Assembly (NCBI RefSeq): GCF_014378035.1
Contig: NZ_JACMOM010000348.1
Location: 1 to 50,923, forward strand
DNA length: 50,923 bases
Direction: 5' to 3'
Source: Aeromicrobium sp.
GTDB taxonomy: Bacteria; Actinomycetota; Actinomycetes; Propionibacteriales; Nocardioidaceae
The stretch's first letter is position 1. Each line of letters starts with the position of its first letter. The notes under the pieces were generated by a model. It was given only the letters and a program-made list of their open reading frames with translations. It did not search any database and had not been told where the DNA came from. This document shows, piece after piece, positions 23,702-33,897 of the stretch. The position numbers and the translations under genes are program-made.

Positions 23702-24691
23702 TCAGCTGTCGTAGGCCTCGAGGATGCGGTCGGCTGCGGTGGAAGCGGGCATCTCGCCGGAGAGCACTGCCTCTCGGATCTCGGCCCGGACAGCAGCGAC
23801 CGTCTGGTCGGTGCGCAGCCGCTGGTCGAGCTCGTCACGGACGAGTGCCCAGGTGAAGTCGAGCTGCTGCTGGGCGCGCTTGTCGCGGAGACCCCTGACG
23901 CCCATGAACTCGCGGTGGCGGATGACCCGGCTCCATACCGTGTCGATGCCGTTGTTCTCGAGCGCCGAGCAGGTGAGAACCGGCGGCACCCAGTCCTGCG
24001 TCCCGGCGTAGACCAGTCGCAGAGCCCCCGCAAGGTCCTTCGACGTGGCCTCGGCCTCCTGCAGGCGATCGTCGTCGGCCTTGTTGACGGCGATGACGTC
24101 TGCGATCTCCAGGATGCCCTTCTTGATGCCCTGCAGCTGATCACCGGTGCGCGCGATGGTGAGGAACAGGAAGGTGTCGACCATGCCGGCAACCGTGATC
24201 TCGGACTGGCCGACGCCGACGGTCTCCACCAGCACGACATCGAAGCCAGCCGACTCGAGCACCGTCATGGCCTGGCTGGTCGCGCGGGCGACCCCCCCGA
24301 GGGTCCCGGCGGCCGGAGACGGGCGGATGAAGGCGTCAGGACTCACCGCGAGCCGCGCCATGCGGGTCTTGTCGCCGAGGACGGAACCGCCGGTGCGCAC
24401 GCTCGACGGGTCGACCGCCAGCACACCGACACGGTGCCCCTCCTCGACGAGATACATGCCGAGCGCCTCGATGAAGGTCGACTTGCCGACGCCGGGCACG
24501 CCGGAGATGCCGACCCGGATGGCTCCGCTGCCACCGAAGTCGGACATCGCGGCCGGGCCCAGGATGCCGAGCAGCTCGCGCGCCTCGGCCCGGTGATCAC
24601 GGCGGCTCGACTCAACCAGGGTGATGGCGCGCGAGATGGCCGCTCGTTTGCCCACCCTGACGTCATCAGCAAGGTCTGAGACGTCGACCAT
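23702..24691 (-). CDS. meaB: Methylmalonyl-CoA mutase-associated GTPase MeaB
   Basis: This 329-residue G3E-family GTPase loads adenosylcobalamin into methylmalonyl-CoA mutase and protects the enzyme from inactivation. The P-loop GVPGVGKST is at 64-72, followed by VLAVDPSS, VETVGVGQSE and VNKADD. Its ATG overlaps the mutB stop codon (TGATG), so the two are translationally coupled. It closes the mutA-mutB-meaB operon. Confidence 0.95.
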   Translation of the reverse strand: MVDVSDLADDVRVGKRAAISRAITLVESSRRDHRAEARELLGILGPAAMSDFGGSGAIRVGISGVPGVGKSTFIEALGMYLVEEGHRVGVLAVDPSSVRTGGSVLGDKTRMARLAVSPDAFIRPSPAAGTLGGVARATSQAMTVLESAGFDVVLVETVGVGQSEITVAGMVDTFLFLTIARTGDQLQGIKKGILEIADVIAVNKADDDRLQEAEATSKDLAGALRLVYAGTQDWVPPVLTCSALENNGIDTVWSRVIRHREFMGVRGLRDKRAQQQLDFTWALVRDELDQRLRTDQTVAAVRAEIREAVLSGEMPASTAADRILEAYDS

Positions 24692-26886
24692 CAGGCGTGC
24701 AACGTCCTGCTGAGCTTGTCGAGCAGGTCGAGGGCCGAGTCGGCGATGACCGTGCCTGGCAGGAACACCGCAGCAGCGCCCATCTCCTTGAGGGTAGGGA
24801 CGTCGTCGGGCGGGATGACTCCGCCGATGACGACCATGATGTCGGGGCGACCCATCTCGGCGAGCGAATCGCGCAGTGCCGGGAGGAGCGTGAGGTGCCC
24901 GGCAGCGAGGCTCGAGACGCCGACGATGTGCACATCAGCGTCGACCGCCTGCTGCGCGACTTCCTCGGGCGTGGAGAAGAGGGGGCCCACGTCGACGTCG
25001 AAGCCCATGTCGGCGAAGGCCGTGACGATGACCTTCTGGCCGCGGTCGTGGCCGTCCTGGCCCATCTTCGCCACGAGGATGCGGGGGCGGCGGCCCTCGG
25101 CCCGGTCGAACGCCTCGGTGGCCTCGATGACCTTCTGCACGTTGCCCGCCTTGCCTGCCTCGGTGCGGTACACACCTGAGATCGTACGGATGACGGCCTG
25201 GTGGCGCCCGTAGACCTCCTCCAGCGCGTCGGACATCTCGCCCACGGTCGCCTTCGCCCGCGCCGCATTGACCGCCAGGGTCAGCAGGTTGTCGTCGAGG
25301 TTGCCGTCATTCGTCGAGCCCCGCGCGGCACTCTTCGTGAGGGCGGCGAGCGCGGCGTCGACCTCGTCCTGGTTGCGCTCGGCGCGCAGGCGCTCGAGCT
25401 TGGCGATCTGCGAGGCGTAGACGGCTTTGTTGTCGACCTTGAGGACGTCGAGCGGGTCCTCGTCGGCAAGGCGGTACGTGTTGATGCCGATGACGGCCTG
25501 CTGCCCCGAGTCGATGCGGGCCTGCGTGCGGGCTGCGGCCTCCTCGATGCGCATCTTGGGGATGCCCGCCTCGATGGCCTTCGACATGCCACCGGCCTTC
25601 TCGACTTCCTGGATGTGCGCCCACGCGCGGTTGGCAAGGTCCTGTGTCAGACGCTCGACGTAGTAGGAGCCCCCCCACGGGTCGATGATGTCGGAAGTGC
25701 CCGACTCCTGCTGGAGCAGCAGCTGGGTGTTGCGGGCGATACGGGCGGAGGAGTCGGTCGGCAGGGCGATGGCCTCGTCGAGGGCGTTGGTGTGCAGCGA
25801 CTGCGTGTGGCCCTGCGTCGCGGCCATGGCCTCGATGCAGGTGCGGCCGACATTGTTGTAGACGTCCTGCGCCGTCAGCGACCAGCCCGATGTCTGGCTG
25901 TGGGTGCGCAACGACAGGCTCTTGGGGTTCGTGGGGTTGAAGTCGGCGACGAGCTGTGCCCACAGCGCGCGGGCGGCACGCAGCTTGGCGACCTCCATGT
26001 AGAAGTTCATGCCGATGGCCCAGAAGAAGCTCAGTCGCGGGGCAAAGGCATCGATGTCGAGGCCCACATCGAGGCCCGCGCGGATGTACTCGACACCGTC
26101 GGCCAGCGTGTAGGCGAGCTCGAGGTCGTTCGTCGCCCCAGCCTCCTGGATGTGGTAGCCCGAGATCGAGATCGAGTTGAACCGCGGCATCTTCTGCGCC
26201 GTGTAGGCGAAGATGTCGGAGATGATCCGCATCGACGGCGCCGGCGGGTAGATGTAGGTGTTGCGGACCATGAACTCCTTGAGGATGTCGTTCTGGATCG
26301 TGCCCGACAGCTTCTCGGGCGGCACGCCCTGCTCCTCCGCGGCGACGATGTACAGCGCCAGCACGGGCAGCACTGCACCGTTCATGGTCATTGACACGCT
26401 CATCTCGTCGAGGGGGATGCCTTCGAAGAGCTTTCGGGTGTCGTAGATCGAGTCGATCGCCACGCCGGCCATGCCGACATCGCCGACCACGCGCGGGTTG
26501 TCCGAGTCGTAGCCCCGGTGCGTCGCAAGGTCGAAGGCGACCGAGAGGCCCTTCTGGCCGGCCGCGAGATTGCGGCGGTAGAACGCGTTGGACTCCTCCG
26601 CCGTGGAGAATCCGGCGTACTGCCGGATCGTCCACGGCTGCGACGTGTACATCGCCGGGTAGGGACCGCGCAGGAACGGCGAGAGGCCGGGGTAGGTGTC
26701 GAGTGCGTCGAGGCCCTCGAGATCAGCCGCCGTGTACAGACCCTCGATGTCGATGCCCTCGGGCGCGGCCCACGGCTCGGCGCCGTCGGTGGCGCGGGCG
26801 TACATCTCGGGATCGGACTCGTAAGGCTGCGCGGGGTCAAGCGGAAGACCGGCGAAGCTGTCGGGGATGCTGCTGCTGTCGCTCAT
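24691..26886 (-). CDS. mutB: Methylmalonyl-CoA mutase large (alpha) subunit
   Basis: This 731-residue catalytic subunit interconverts methylmalonyl-CoA and succinyl-CoA. The TIM barrel (about 50-450) includes [18 protein letters not shown] and [11 protein letters not shown]. The C-terminal cobalamin domain carries DGHDRG with the axial ligand H613. Length is that of the heterodimer's large chain. The ATG overlaps the mutA stop (ATGA). It links propionyl-CoA from odd-chain, branched-chain or sterol breakdown to the TCA cycle. Confidence 0.97.
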   Translation of the reverse strand: MSDSSSIPDSFAGLPLDPAQPYESDPEMYARATDGAEPWAAPEGIDIEGLYTAADLEGLDALDTYPGLSPFLRGPYPAMYTSQPWTIRQYAGFSTAEESNAFYRRNLAAGQKGLSVAFDLATHRGYDSDNPRVVGDVGMAGVAIDSIYDTRKLFEGIPLDEMSVSMTMNGAVLPVLALYIVAAEEQGVPPEKLSGTIQNDILKEFMVRNTYIYPPAPSMRIISDIFAYTAQKMPRFNSISISGYHIQEAGATNDLELAYTLADGVEYIRAGLDVGLDIDAFAPRLSFFWAIGMNFYMEVAKLRAARALWAQLVADFNPTNPKSLSLRTHSQTSGWSLTAQDVYNNVGRTCIEAMAATQGHTQSLHTNALDEAIALPTDSSARIARNTQLLLQQESGTSDIIDPWGGSYYVERLTQDLANRAWAHIQEVEKAGGMSKAIEAGIPKMRIEEAAARTQARIDSGQQAVIGINTYRLADEDPLDVLKVDNKAVYASQIAKLERLRAERNQDEVDAALAALTKSAARGSTNDGNLDDNLLTLAVNAARAKATVGEMSDALEEVYGRHQAVIRTISGVYRTEAGKAGNVQKVIEATEAFDRAEGRRPRILVAKMGQDGHDRGQKVIVTAFADMGFDVDVGPLFSTPEEVAQQAVDADVHIVGVSSLAAGHLTLLPALRDSLAEMGRPDIMVVIGGVIPPDDVPTLKEMGAAAVFLPGTVIADSALDLLDKLSRTLHA

Positions 26887-28691
26887 GCGTCGAGCCTCTC
26901 TCGTGTGTCGCGGAGGAAGGCGAGTGCGTCCTGCCCCACGGCGACGGTGGCGTCGGCGCCGACCTCGGCCTTGCCGGCGAGCACGACGTGGGTGGCCCCC
27001 GCCTCACGCAGCGCGGCCACGAGGTCGGCACCCCACGCGTCGTACGCCTTGTCGTTGCCGGCGAGGCACACGACCGGGACGGTGTCAGCCTCGACGTACG
27101 CGGCGATGACCTGGTCGACACCGTCGGTGGGTCCGGCCACGACCGTGTCGACGCCGCCGGCGGCGAAGAGGTTGGCAGCGAAGGTGGCACGCGCCGTGAA
27201 CGCTGCCACCGGGCCCATCGACGCAAGGAACACGGGCGTGGTGGCCGGCTTGTCGCGCAGCGCCTCGAACTCGCCGCCGTAGCGGACGACGTCCAGCGGT
27301 GCCGGGTATGGACGGCGGGTCGGCATCTGCTCGTGGAGGTTGGGGAACTCCGAGACGCCCGTGATGGGACGAGCGCGCTTGGCGATCTGCAGGGCCCGGT
27401 CGGAGACGGTGGTCTCGACGGCCGCGCGGACCAGTGCGAGCGCCGCGTCGAGGCTGTCGGTCGCGTCGATCTCACCGAACATCGTCCACGCTGCGCGGGC
27501 CATGTCGTCGGTGAGCTTCTCGACGGCGTGCGACCCGCCAGCCGGGTCGGTGACCGCTGCGACGTGCGACTCGCTGATCAGGAGGCCCGAGGTGTTGCGG
27601 GCGATGCGGCGGCTGAACGGTTCGGGCAGGCCGATCGGCTCGTCGAACGGCAGCACCGTGACCGCGGTCGCGCCCCCGACGCCGGCGGCGAACGATGCGA
27701 TCGTCGTGCGGAGCATGTTCACGTAAGGGTCGTAGCGCGCCATCATCGGCCGGGATGTCACGGCGTGCTGCACCTGGCCGGCGGCCGCGGTGGTGACGCC
27801 GCTGAGCTCTGCCACGCGGTTCCACAGGCGGCGAGCTGCGCGAAGCTTGGCGATCGTGGGGAACTGTTCGTCGGTCGCGGCATAGCGGAAGTCGATGAGA
27901 CCCGCTGCCTCGTCGACGCTGAAGCCGGCACCGACGAGTGTCCGCAGGTAGGTGACCCCCGACCCCAGCGAGTAGGCAAGCTCCTGCACATCAGACCCGC
28001 CCGCGTCGTGCACCGCGGTGGCATCGACGGTGAAAGCCCGGACGCCGAGCGGGACAGCCAGGCGCGCGACCTCGACGGCGACCTCGAGATCGACGACCCC
28101 GCGACCGCGGAGCGCGGCACCGATCGGGTCGACGCCGAAGCTCGTGCCCGGCGCTGCGGTGACGCCCTTGTCGGTGATGACCGCCGCCAGCGCCTTCGCT
28201 GCGTCCACCGGCTCGAACGGCGCATCGAGGACCACAGCGGCGAGATCGACGAGCACGGGCTCCAGGATCGTCGCGAGGGCGTCGACAGGGATGCCGCCGG
28301 TGCCGACGGAGAGCCACAGGGAGTTGACGCCGTTCTCGAGGTCGGTCACGACGTCCCGCGCGGTGCGTTCGACGTCAGGATCGGTGAACCATGCGCGGAT
28401 GTCCCAGCCGTCGAGCTCGCGGGTCGCGGTGCTGCCGCGGGTGAACGGCGCCTGACCGGGCAGGCCGTTGTCGGCAAGGTCGGCGGTCAGCGCAGGCGTC
28501 CCGAGCGGAGTCACGGTGATGCCGTCCAGTGTCGTGGTGGCCAGCGTGCCCCACACGTCGCTGTCGGGTGCGTCGTCAGCGAGCCTCCGGCTCTTGCGGA
28601 GCACTGCCGCGGTGGCCTTCTCCCACTCACCGAGGGTGTGGTCGAGCCCTTCGGCCAGTGCGACGTCGGGGGTCGATCCGTCAGGTGCCAT
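26883..28691 (-). CDS. mutA: Methylmalonyl-CoA mutase small (beta) subunit
   Basis: About 602 residues if begun at the ATG at 28691. It is homologous to the large subunit but lacks the DxHxxG cobalamin ligand in its C-terminal domain ([24 protein letters not shown]), as expected for the non-catalytic subunit of the heterodimer. The start is uncertain: ATGs at 28700 and 28733 are also in frame. A TACTAT -10-like hexamer at 28701-28706 places transcription at about 28694, which favours a leaderless start at 28691. It is the first gene of the mutase operon. Confidence 0.92.
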   Translation of the reverse strand: MAPDGSTPDVALAEGLDHTLGEWEKATAAVLRKSRRLADDAPDSDVWGTLATTTLDGITVTPLGTPALTADLADNGLPGQAPFTRGSTATRELDGWDIRAWFTDPDVERTARDVVTDLENGVNSLWLSVGTGGIPVDALATILEPVLVDLAAVVLDAPFEPVDAAKALAAVITDKGVTAAPGTSFGVDPIGAALRGRGVVDLEVAVEVARLAVPLGVRAFTVDATAVHDAGGSDVQELAYSLGSGVTYLRTLVGAGFSVDEAAGLIDFRYAATDEQFPTIAKLRAARRLWNRVAELSGVTTAAAGQVQHAVTSRPMMARYDPYVNMLRTTIASFAAGVGGATAVTVLPFDEPIGLPEPFSRRIARNTSGLLISESHVAAVTDPAGGSHAVEKLTDDMARAAWTMFGEIDATDSLDAALALVRAAVETTVSDRALQIAKRARPITGVSEFPNLHEQMPTRRPYPAPLDVVRYGGEFEALRDKPATTPVFLASMGPVAAFTARATFAANLFAAGGVDTVVAGPTDGVDQVIAAYVEADTVPVVCLAGNDKAYDAWGADLVAALREAGATHVVLAGKAEVGADATVAVGQDALAFLRDTRERLDA

Positions 28692-28700
28692 AGGGGGCAT

Positions 28701-28706
28701 AGTACG
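28701..28706 (-). promoter_or_regulatory. -10 element TACTAT of the mutA operon
   Basis: On the minus strand TACTAT lies 9 nt before the ATG at 28691, counted from its end. No ribosome site is present. It probably drives a leaderless or near-leaderless mutA-mutB-meaB mRNA. Confidence 0.45.
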
Positions 28707-28742
28707 AAGGTCTTGCGACCCCTGCCACCCCATGTGATGAAT

Positions 28743-28758
28743 GTGACGTACTCGTCAC
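28743..28758. promoter_or_regulatory. Inverted repeat GTGACG-N4-CGTCAC upstream of mutA
   Basis: The repeat has perfect 6-bp arms. It lies about 37 nt upstream of the TACTAT element and overlaps the stop codon of the preceding gene. The spacing would suit an activator or repressor of the mutase operon. The binding protein is unknown. Confidence 0.4.
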
Positions 28759-29093
28759 GCGTGGGAGGGCTTGACCTCGACCAGGAAGCCAGCGAGGTCG
28801 AGCACCTGCACGTGCTCAGCGGGTGTCGCAGTGATCTCGGTCGAGGTGGTCCGGCGGCGCCCCGTCAGCATCAGGATGCGCACGACCGTGCCGTCGAGCC
28901 GCACAAGATCGTTCACGGCGAACAGGTCCAGGTCGGCGTCCTCGATGCTCCCGACCACCCCGTCGAAGTCCGCCGGGAGGGCCGGCAGATGATCCTCGAT
29001 GTCGCCTGACGCCACTCTCCACGACACCTCGTCGCCGACGGCGAAACCGTCGAGCACCGCCACCTCGGCCGAGGGGCCCACGCACGTCCACAT
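28755..29093 (-). CDS. Small hypothetical protein, possibly DUF6578-like
   Basis: This 112-residue protein starts at the ATG at 29093 behind GGTGGAGG. It begins MWTCVGPSAEVAV and has FAVGDEVSWRVASGD, a segment that loosely resembles DUF6578 proteins. The remainder is acidic and beta-predicted. No function can be given. It is divergent from serC (43 nt between starts) and lies just upstream of mutA on the same strand. Confidence 0.6.
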   Translation of the reverse strand: MWTCVGPSAEVAVLDGFAVGDEVSWRVASGDIEDHLPALPADFDGVVGSIEDADLDLFAVNDLVRLDGTVVRILMLTGRRRTTSTEITATPAEHVQVLDLAGFLVEVKPSHA

Positions 29094-29124
29094 GCCTCCA
29101 CCGTAGGGCCGCGACCCCGGCTGA

Positions 29125-30243
<1,119 letters not shown>

Positions 30244-30266
30244 CCCACTGCCCCGTCGGCGGTGGG
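30244..30266. terminator. Stem-loop between serC and the carbonic anhydrase gene
   Basis: CCCACTGCC (30244-30252) and GGCGGTGGG (30258-30266) pair over 9 bp with one G-U pair and a 5-nt loop. They begin directly after the serC stop codon, so this is a likely terminator in a convergent pair. It lacks a U-tract. Confidence 0.55.
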
Positions 30267-30309
30267 TAGGCGTCCACGGGAGCGATGCTCTTGCACGCTG
30301 ACACACTGC

Positions 30310-30828
30310 TCAGCCGACGACGGTGCCTGTGCGATGAAGCTCTCGGTGACGCTCGTAGATGCCGGCGTTGTCACGAAGATGCTGCACCTCCTCGTCCGAG
30401 AGCTCGCGACGGACCTTGCCCGGAACTCCCGCCACGAGCGAGCGAGGAGGGACGACCATGCCCTCGGACACCAGGGCGCCCGCAGCGATGAGCGAGCCGG
30501 CACCGATGACCGCGCCGTTCATGATGATCGCGCCCATGCCCACGAGCGCTCCGTCCTCGACTGTCGCACCATGGATGACCGCCCCATGACCGACCGACAC
30601 ATCCTCACCGAGAACGACCGGCTTGCCCTTGTCGACGTGGAACGCGCAGTTGTCCTGCACGTTGGAGCGTGCGCCGATCGTGATCGGCTCGTTGTCGGCC
30701 CGGAGCACAGCGCCGTACCAGACGCTGGCGCCGTCGCCGATGACGACCGAGCCGGCCAGCGTCGCATTGGGCGCGATCCACGCGCCGTCTGCCACCTGGG
30801 GAATCTTGTCTCCGAGTGCGATGAGCAT
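30310..30828 (-). CDS. Gamma-class carbonic anhydrase family protein
   Basis: This 172-residue left-handed beta-helix protein is built of hexapeptide turns (for example GDGASVWYGAVLRAD and MGAIIMNGAVIGAGSLIAAGALV). The three zinc/iron-ligand histidines are H64, H81 and H86, in the spacing of gamma-carbonic anhydrases. CO2 hydration is plausible but many homologues lack proven activity. The start at 30828 is fixed by TACGTT 6 nt upstream. Confidence 0.88.
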   Translation of the reverse strand: MLIALGDKIPQVADGAWIAPNATLAGSVVIGDGASVWYGAVLRADNEPITIGARSNVQDNCAFHVDKGKPVVLGEDVSVGHGAVIHGATVEDGALVGMGAIIMNGAVIGAGSLIAAGALVSEGMVVPPRSLVAGVPGKVRRELSDEEVQHLRDNAGIYERHRELHRTGTVVG

Positions 30829-30834
30829 GCACTC

Positions 30835-30840
30835 AACGTA
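30835..30840 (-). promoter_or_regulatory. -10 element TACGTT, leaderless, gamma-carbonic anhydrase gene
   Basis: On the minus strand TANNNT ends exactly 6 nt before the ATG at 30828. It lies between the permease stop codon at 30863 and this gene, so the gene need not rely on read-through. Confidence 0.55.
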
Positions 30841-30862
30841 CCCAAGCGACGCCCTCCCAGGG

Positions 30863-32302
30863 TCAGCTGAGGGTGCGGGAGATGGGGTCGATCGCAAAGT
30901 AGACGATGAAGAAGGCCGCGATGACCCACAACAGCGGGTGGACGACGGATGCCTTGCCCTTGACGGCCTTGATCACGACGTAGGAGACGAAGCCCGCACC
31001 GATGCCCGCGGTGATGGAGTAGGTGAAGGGCATCAGGACGATGGTCAGGAATGCCGGGATCGCGATCTCGGCATCGTCCCAGTCGATGTGCTTGACCTGG
31101 CTCATCATCAGGAAGCCCACCAGCACGAGTGCAGGGACGGTCGCCTCGCTCGGGATGTGCTCGACCAGCGGCGAGGCGAACGTCGACAGCAGGAACAGCA
31201 CGCCGGTCACGACCGAGGCCAGACCCGTCCGGGCACCGTCACCGACCCCCGATGCCGACTCGATGTACGACGTGTTGCTCGAGATGCCGGCGGCGCCACC
31301 GGCGGCAGCGGCGATGGAGTCGACGACAAGAATCTTCTGGGCGCCCTCGGGCGTCCCGTCGGCATCGTTCAGACCGGCCTCCGCGCCGATCGCGGTCATG
31401 GTGCCCATGGTGTCGAAGAAGTCCGCCAGAAGCAGGGTGAAGACGAGCAGTGCAGCGGTCACGAAACCGGCGCGCTCGAAGGAGCCGAACAGTGAGAAGT
31501 CGCCGAGCAGCGAGAAGTCCGGCTTGGCGACGATCGACGAGGGCCAGGACGGGACGTTCAGGTTCCACCCCTTCGAGGTCGGGTCGCCGTTCCCCGCTGG
31601 CAGATCGACGAAGGCCTGCACCACTCCGGCCAGAATTGTCGTGGCGACGATGCCGATGAGGATCGCCCCGGGCACCCCTCGGGTGTAGAGCGCGATCATC
31701 GTCAGCAGCCCGACGACGAAGACAACGACAGGCCAACCGGCGAGGTTGCCACCGATGCCGAGCTGGACGGGCGGGGCAGCGAGGCCCGACGTGCGGACAA
31801 AGCCCGCATCGACGAGGCCGATGAACGTGATGAACAGGCCGATGCCCACCGCGATCGCCGTCTTGAGCTGACGCGGAACCGCGTCGAAGACTGCCTTCCT
31901 GAACCCGGTGAGCACGAGGAGCAGGATGATCAGCCCCTCGAGCACGACGAGCCCCATCGCGTCGGCCCAGGACATCTGCGAGGCGACGGAGTAGGCCACG
32001 AACGCGTTGAGGCCGAGCCCTGTCGCCAGCGCGAGCGGGAAGTTGGCCACGACGCCCATCAAGATCGTCAGGAGACCGGCGACCAGAGCCGTGACGGCGG
32101 CGATCGTCGCGAAGCCCGCACCCTTGTCCGCGCCACCACCCAGGAAGTTGCCGTCCTTGTCAGCGACCCCCGACAAGACGATCGGGTTGAGCACGATGAT
32201 GTAGGCCATGGTCAGGAAGGTCACGGCACCACCGCGGACCTCCCTACCGATGGACGAGCCGCGGGCGCTGATCTTGAAGAACTGCTCGAGCGTGGTGGTC
32301 AC
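30863..32302 (-). CDS. NCS2 family nucleobase permease (AzgA-like)
   Basis: This 479-residue protein has about 12-14 transmembrane helices. It starts LEQFFKISARGSSIGREVRGGAVTFLTMAYIIVLNP, the signature of the adenine/guanine/hypoxanthine AzgA branch of nucleobase:cation symporters, and has NTSYIESASGVGDGARTGLASVVTG in the transport core. The GTG at 32302 has an AGGAG ribosome site. Substrates are probably guanine or hypoxanthine. Confidence 0.9.
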   Translation of the reverse strand: MTTTLEQFFKISARGSSIGREVRGGAVTFLTMAYIIVLNPIVLSGVADKDGNFLGGGADKGAGFATIAAVTALVAGLLTILMGVVANFPLALATGLGLNAFVAYSVASQMSWADAMGLVVLEGLIILLLVLTGFRKAVFDAVPRQLKTAIAVGIGLFITFIGLVDAGFVRTSGLAAPPVQLGIGGNLAGWPVVVFVVGLLTMIALYTRGVPGAILIGIVATTILAGVVQAFVDLPAGNGDPTSKGWNLNVPSWPSSIVAKPDFSLLGDFSLFGSFERAGFVTAALLVFTLLLADFFDTMGTMTAIGAEAGLNDADGTPEGAQKILVVDSIAAAAGGAAGISSNTSYIESASGVGDGARTGLASVVTGVLFLLSTFASPLVEHIPSEATVPALVLVGFLMMSQVKHIDWDDAEIAIPAFLTIVLMPFTYSITAGIGAGFVSYVVIKAVKGKASVVHPLLWVIAAFFIVYFAIDPISRTLS

Positions 32303-32383
32303 CGGTGCTCCTGGAAGTCGAGGAATCGTCGCAAGGAGCATGCCAGAAGACAACAACGGCAATCACACGCAGGGGGCCGTCGC

Positions 32384-33400
32384 TCAGTTTTTGCGGTTGA
32401 TGGCTACCGAGATGCCCGCCAGGAGCGCCATCACGCCGACCGCCCAGAACCAGGTCGCCCCGGCAAACCCGTTGCCACCCGGCAGGGGAGCCGTCGGACT
32501 GGTGGCAGTCGGGGTGGGAGCAGCCCGGGTCGGGGTCCCCGATGTGGCAGAAGTGCTGGTGGGCTCCTCGAAGGGCACCCGGATCAGCGGGGAGTCCGTG
32601 CCCTCGCTGCCGACCAGGAATGCTTGACCCGATGCTTCCATCGCCAGCGTCTCGCCCTGCTCGACGTCGGGCATCGGCTCAGAGTCGACGGAGCTCCATG
32701 AAGCAGTGTCGTAGACATACGCCGTGGAGTAGTTGCGGAGGACGACGTGGTTGCCGCTGTTCGCGAACGCGCCATCGGTGATGAGGGCCGGGACCACCAC
32801 GCCGAGATCCTTCGCTCTGTTGGCCGTCGTCGTCGACAGGGCGTCGGGCAGGGCGAACACACCCCCGGCGAACACGCCCTTGCTGACCAGCAGCTTGCGC
32901 CCGGTCGACGGATTGATGATCAGCGCCTCGACGTTCTCGGGACCGTCCGGATACGTGATGGGGTAACGCCGGGCCACGACGGACCGGTCGCCTGCCGTCG
33001 GCTGCGCCAACGAGTAGAGGGCGGCGTCAGACCGGTTGCCATCGTTGTCACCCGTGTCGGCGACCCAGAGCGTGCCGTCCGGACCCGTCGCCATCGCCTC
33101 GGTGTCGAACCACGTGCCTCCGCTCACCGTCGTGGTGCCGACCACGGCGCCTGTGGACACCCGGACCGTGAAGACGACGGGCGCGTTGCCGGAGTCGTTG
33201 ATGGTGTACGCCAGATCGGCATCGGCGGAGCTGACCACCAGACCGCTTGACTCCGTGATGCGCGGGTCGGAGATGTGGCTGACGACGACCGATCCGCTCT
33301 GCGCGCCATCGGCCCTGCGCGCGAGCGAGCTCACCACCACGATCGCCAGGAGCGCAACGAGGAGGCCCGGGATCAACAGCCGGCGGTAGCGCGGATTCAT
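32384..33400 (-). CDS. Membrane-anchored extracellular beta-propeller-like protein
   Basis: This 338-residue protein has an N-terminal signal-anchor (8-28). It is followed by a beta-repeat region with HISDPRITESSGLVVS, AYTINDSGNAPVVF, GTLWVADTGDNDGNR and PDGPENVEALIINP, typical of secreted propeller domains that bind sugars, metals or lactones. A Ser/Thr/Pro-rich stalk (about 275-310) leads to a C-terminal helix (311-333) ending in RKN. It is therefore probably held at the cell surface. The function is unknown. Confidence 0.75.
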   Translation of the reverse strand: MNPRYRRLLIPGLLVALLAIVVVSSLARRADGAQSGSVVVSHISDPRITESSGLVVSSADADLAYTINDSGNAPVVFTVRVSTGAVVGTTTVSGGTWFDTEAMATGPDGTLWVADTGDNDGNRSDAALYSLAQPTAGDRSVVARRYPITYPDGPENVEALIINPSTGRKLLVSKGVFAGGVFALPDALSTTTANRAKDLGVVVPALITDGAFANSGNHVVLRNYSTAYVYDTASWSSVDSEPMPDVEQGETLAMEASGQAFLVGSEGTDSPLIRVPFEEPTSTSATSGTPTRAAPTPTATSPTAPLPGGNGFAGATWFWAVGVMALLAGISVAINRKN

Positions 33401-33447
33401 TGCAGATCAGCATGACAGCAGTCGGCGCCGTCGGCGATCCCGGCGGG

Positions 33448-33453
33448 TAGTGT
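33448..33453 (+). promoter_or_regulatory. -10 element TAGTGT, leaderless, DUF2530 gene
   Basis: TANNNT lies exactly 6 nt before the GTG at 33460. A GGAGAG directly abuts the start but is too close to act as a ribosome site. Confidence 0.5.
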
Positions 33454-33459
33454 GGAGAG

Positions 33460-33867
33460 GTGACCGACAGTGACGAGTGGGCGATCCGCCAGGGCGACGG
33501 GCCCGAGACGATCGAGCGCAAGATGGGTCATCGTGAGATCGCCCGCCTCGATCGGGCCGCCCGGCGTCATGAGTTCGGCAGGCCCGAGATCACCGAGCTC
33601 GAGATCGGCAGCACGACGCACCGCGTCGCAGAGGTCGAGCCCATGGACGTCGACGGTGTCCGCACCATGACCGTCGGCACCATCATCTGGGGTGTGCTCG
33701 CGGTCGCACTTCTGCCGTTCCTGGGCACGCTCGAGGACGACGGCCGCACGTGGTGGCTCTGGACCGCGCTGGCCGGGTTCGGGCTCGGACTCATCGGCAT
33801 CGAGTACTGCCGCCGGCGCCGCAACGCGCTGCACATGCAGCCGGGCCGCCGGCGCCGCGCCGCCTGA
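33460..33867 (+). CDS. DUF2530 membrane protein
   Basis: This 135-residue protein has an acidic-basic soluble N-terminal part (1-60). VEPMDVDGVRTMTVGTIIWGVLAVALL then matches the DUF2530 pattern, and two helices (about 70-92 and 97-118) and a basic tail RRRRNALHMQPGRRRR follow. The family is actinobacterial and uncharacterised. It converges with the DHA2 exporter gene. Confidence 0.8.
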   Translation: MTDSDEWAIRQGDGPETIERKMGHREIARLDRAARRHEFGRPEITELEIGSTTHRVAEVEPMDVDGVRTMTVGTIIWGVLAVALLPFLGTLEDDGRTWWLWTALAGFGLGLIGIEYCRRRRNALHMQPGRRRRAA

Positions 33868-33880
33868 CCCGACCACGTCC

Positions 33881-33897
33881 CGACGCGTCAGGCGTCG
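33881..33897. terminator. Short hairpin between convergent genes
   Basis: CGACGC-GTCAG-GCGTCG has 6-bp arms and a 5-nt loop. It lies after the DUF2530 stop codon and overlaps the stop codon of the opposing exporter gene. It could act weakly in both directions. Confidence 0.35.

Noticed and set aside
26391-29009. Very long open frame (872 codons) on the plus strand opposite mutA and mutB
   Set aside because: Arg/Ala/Gly-rich shadow of the two mutase genes, caused by high GC. It has no recognisable domain.
32384-32480. LPXTG-like wall-sorting signal (LPGGNG) in the propeller protein
   Set aside because: The fourth and fifth residues do not fit LPXTG; a simple membrane helix explains the tail better.
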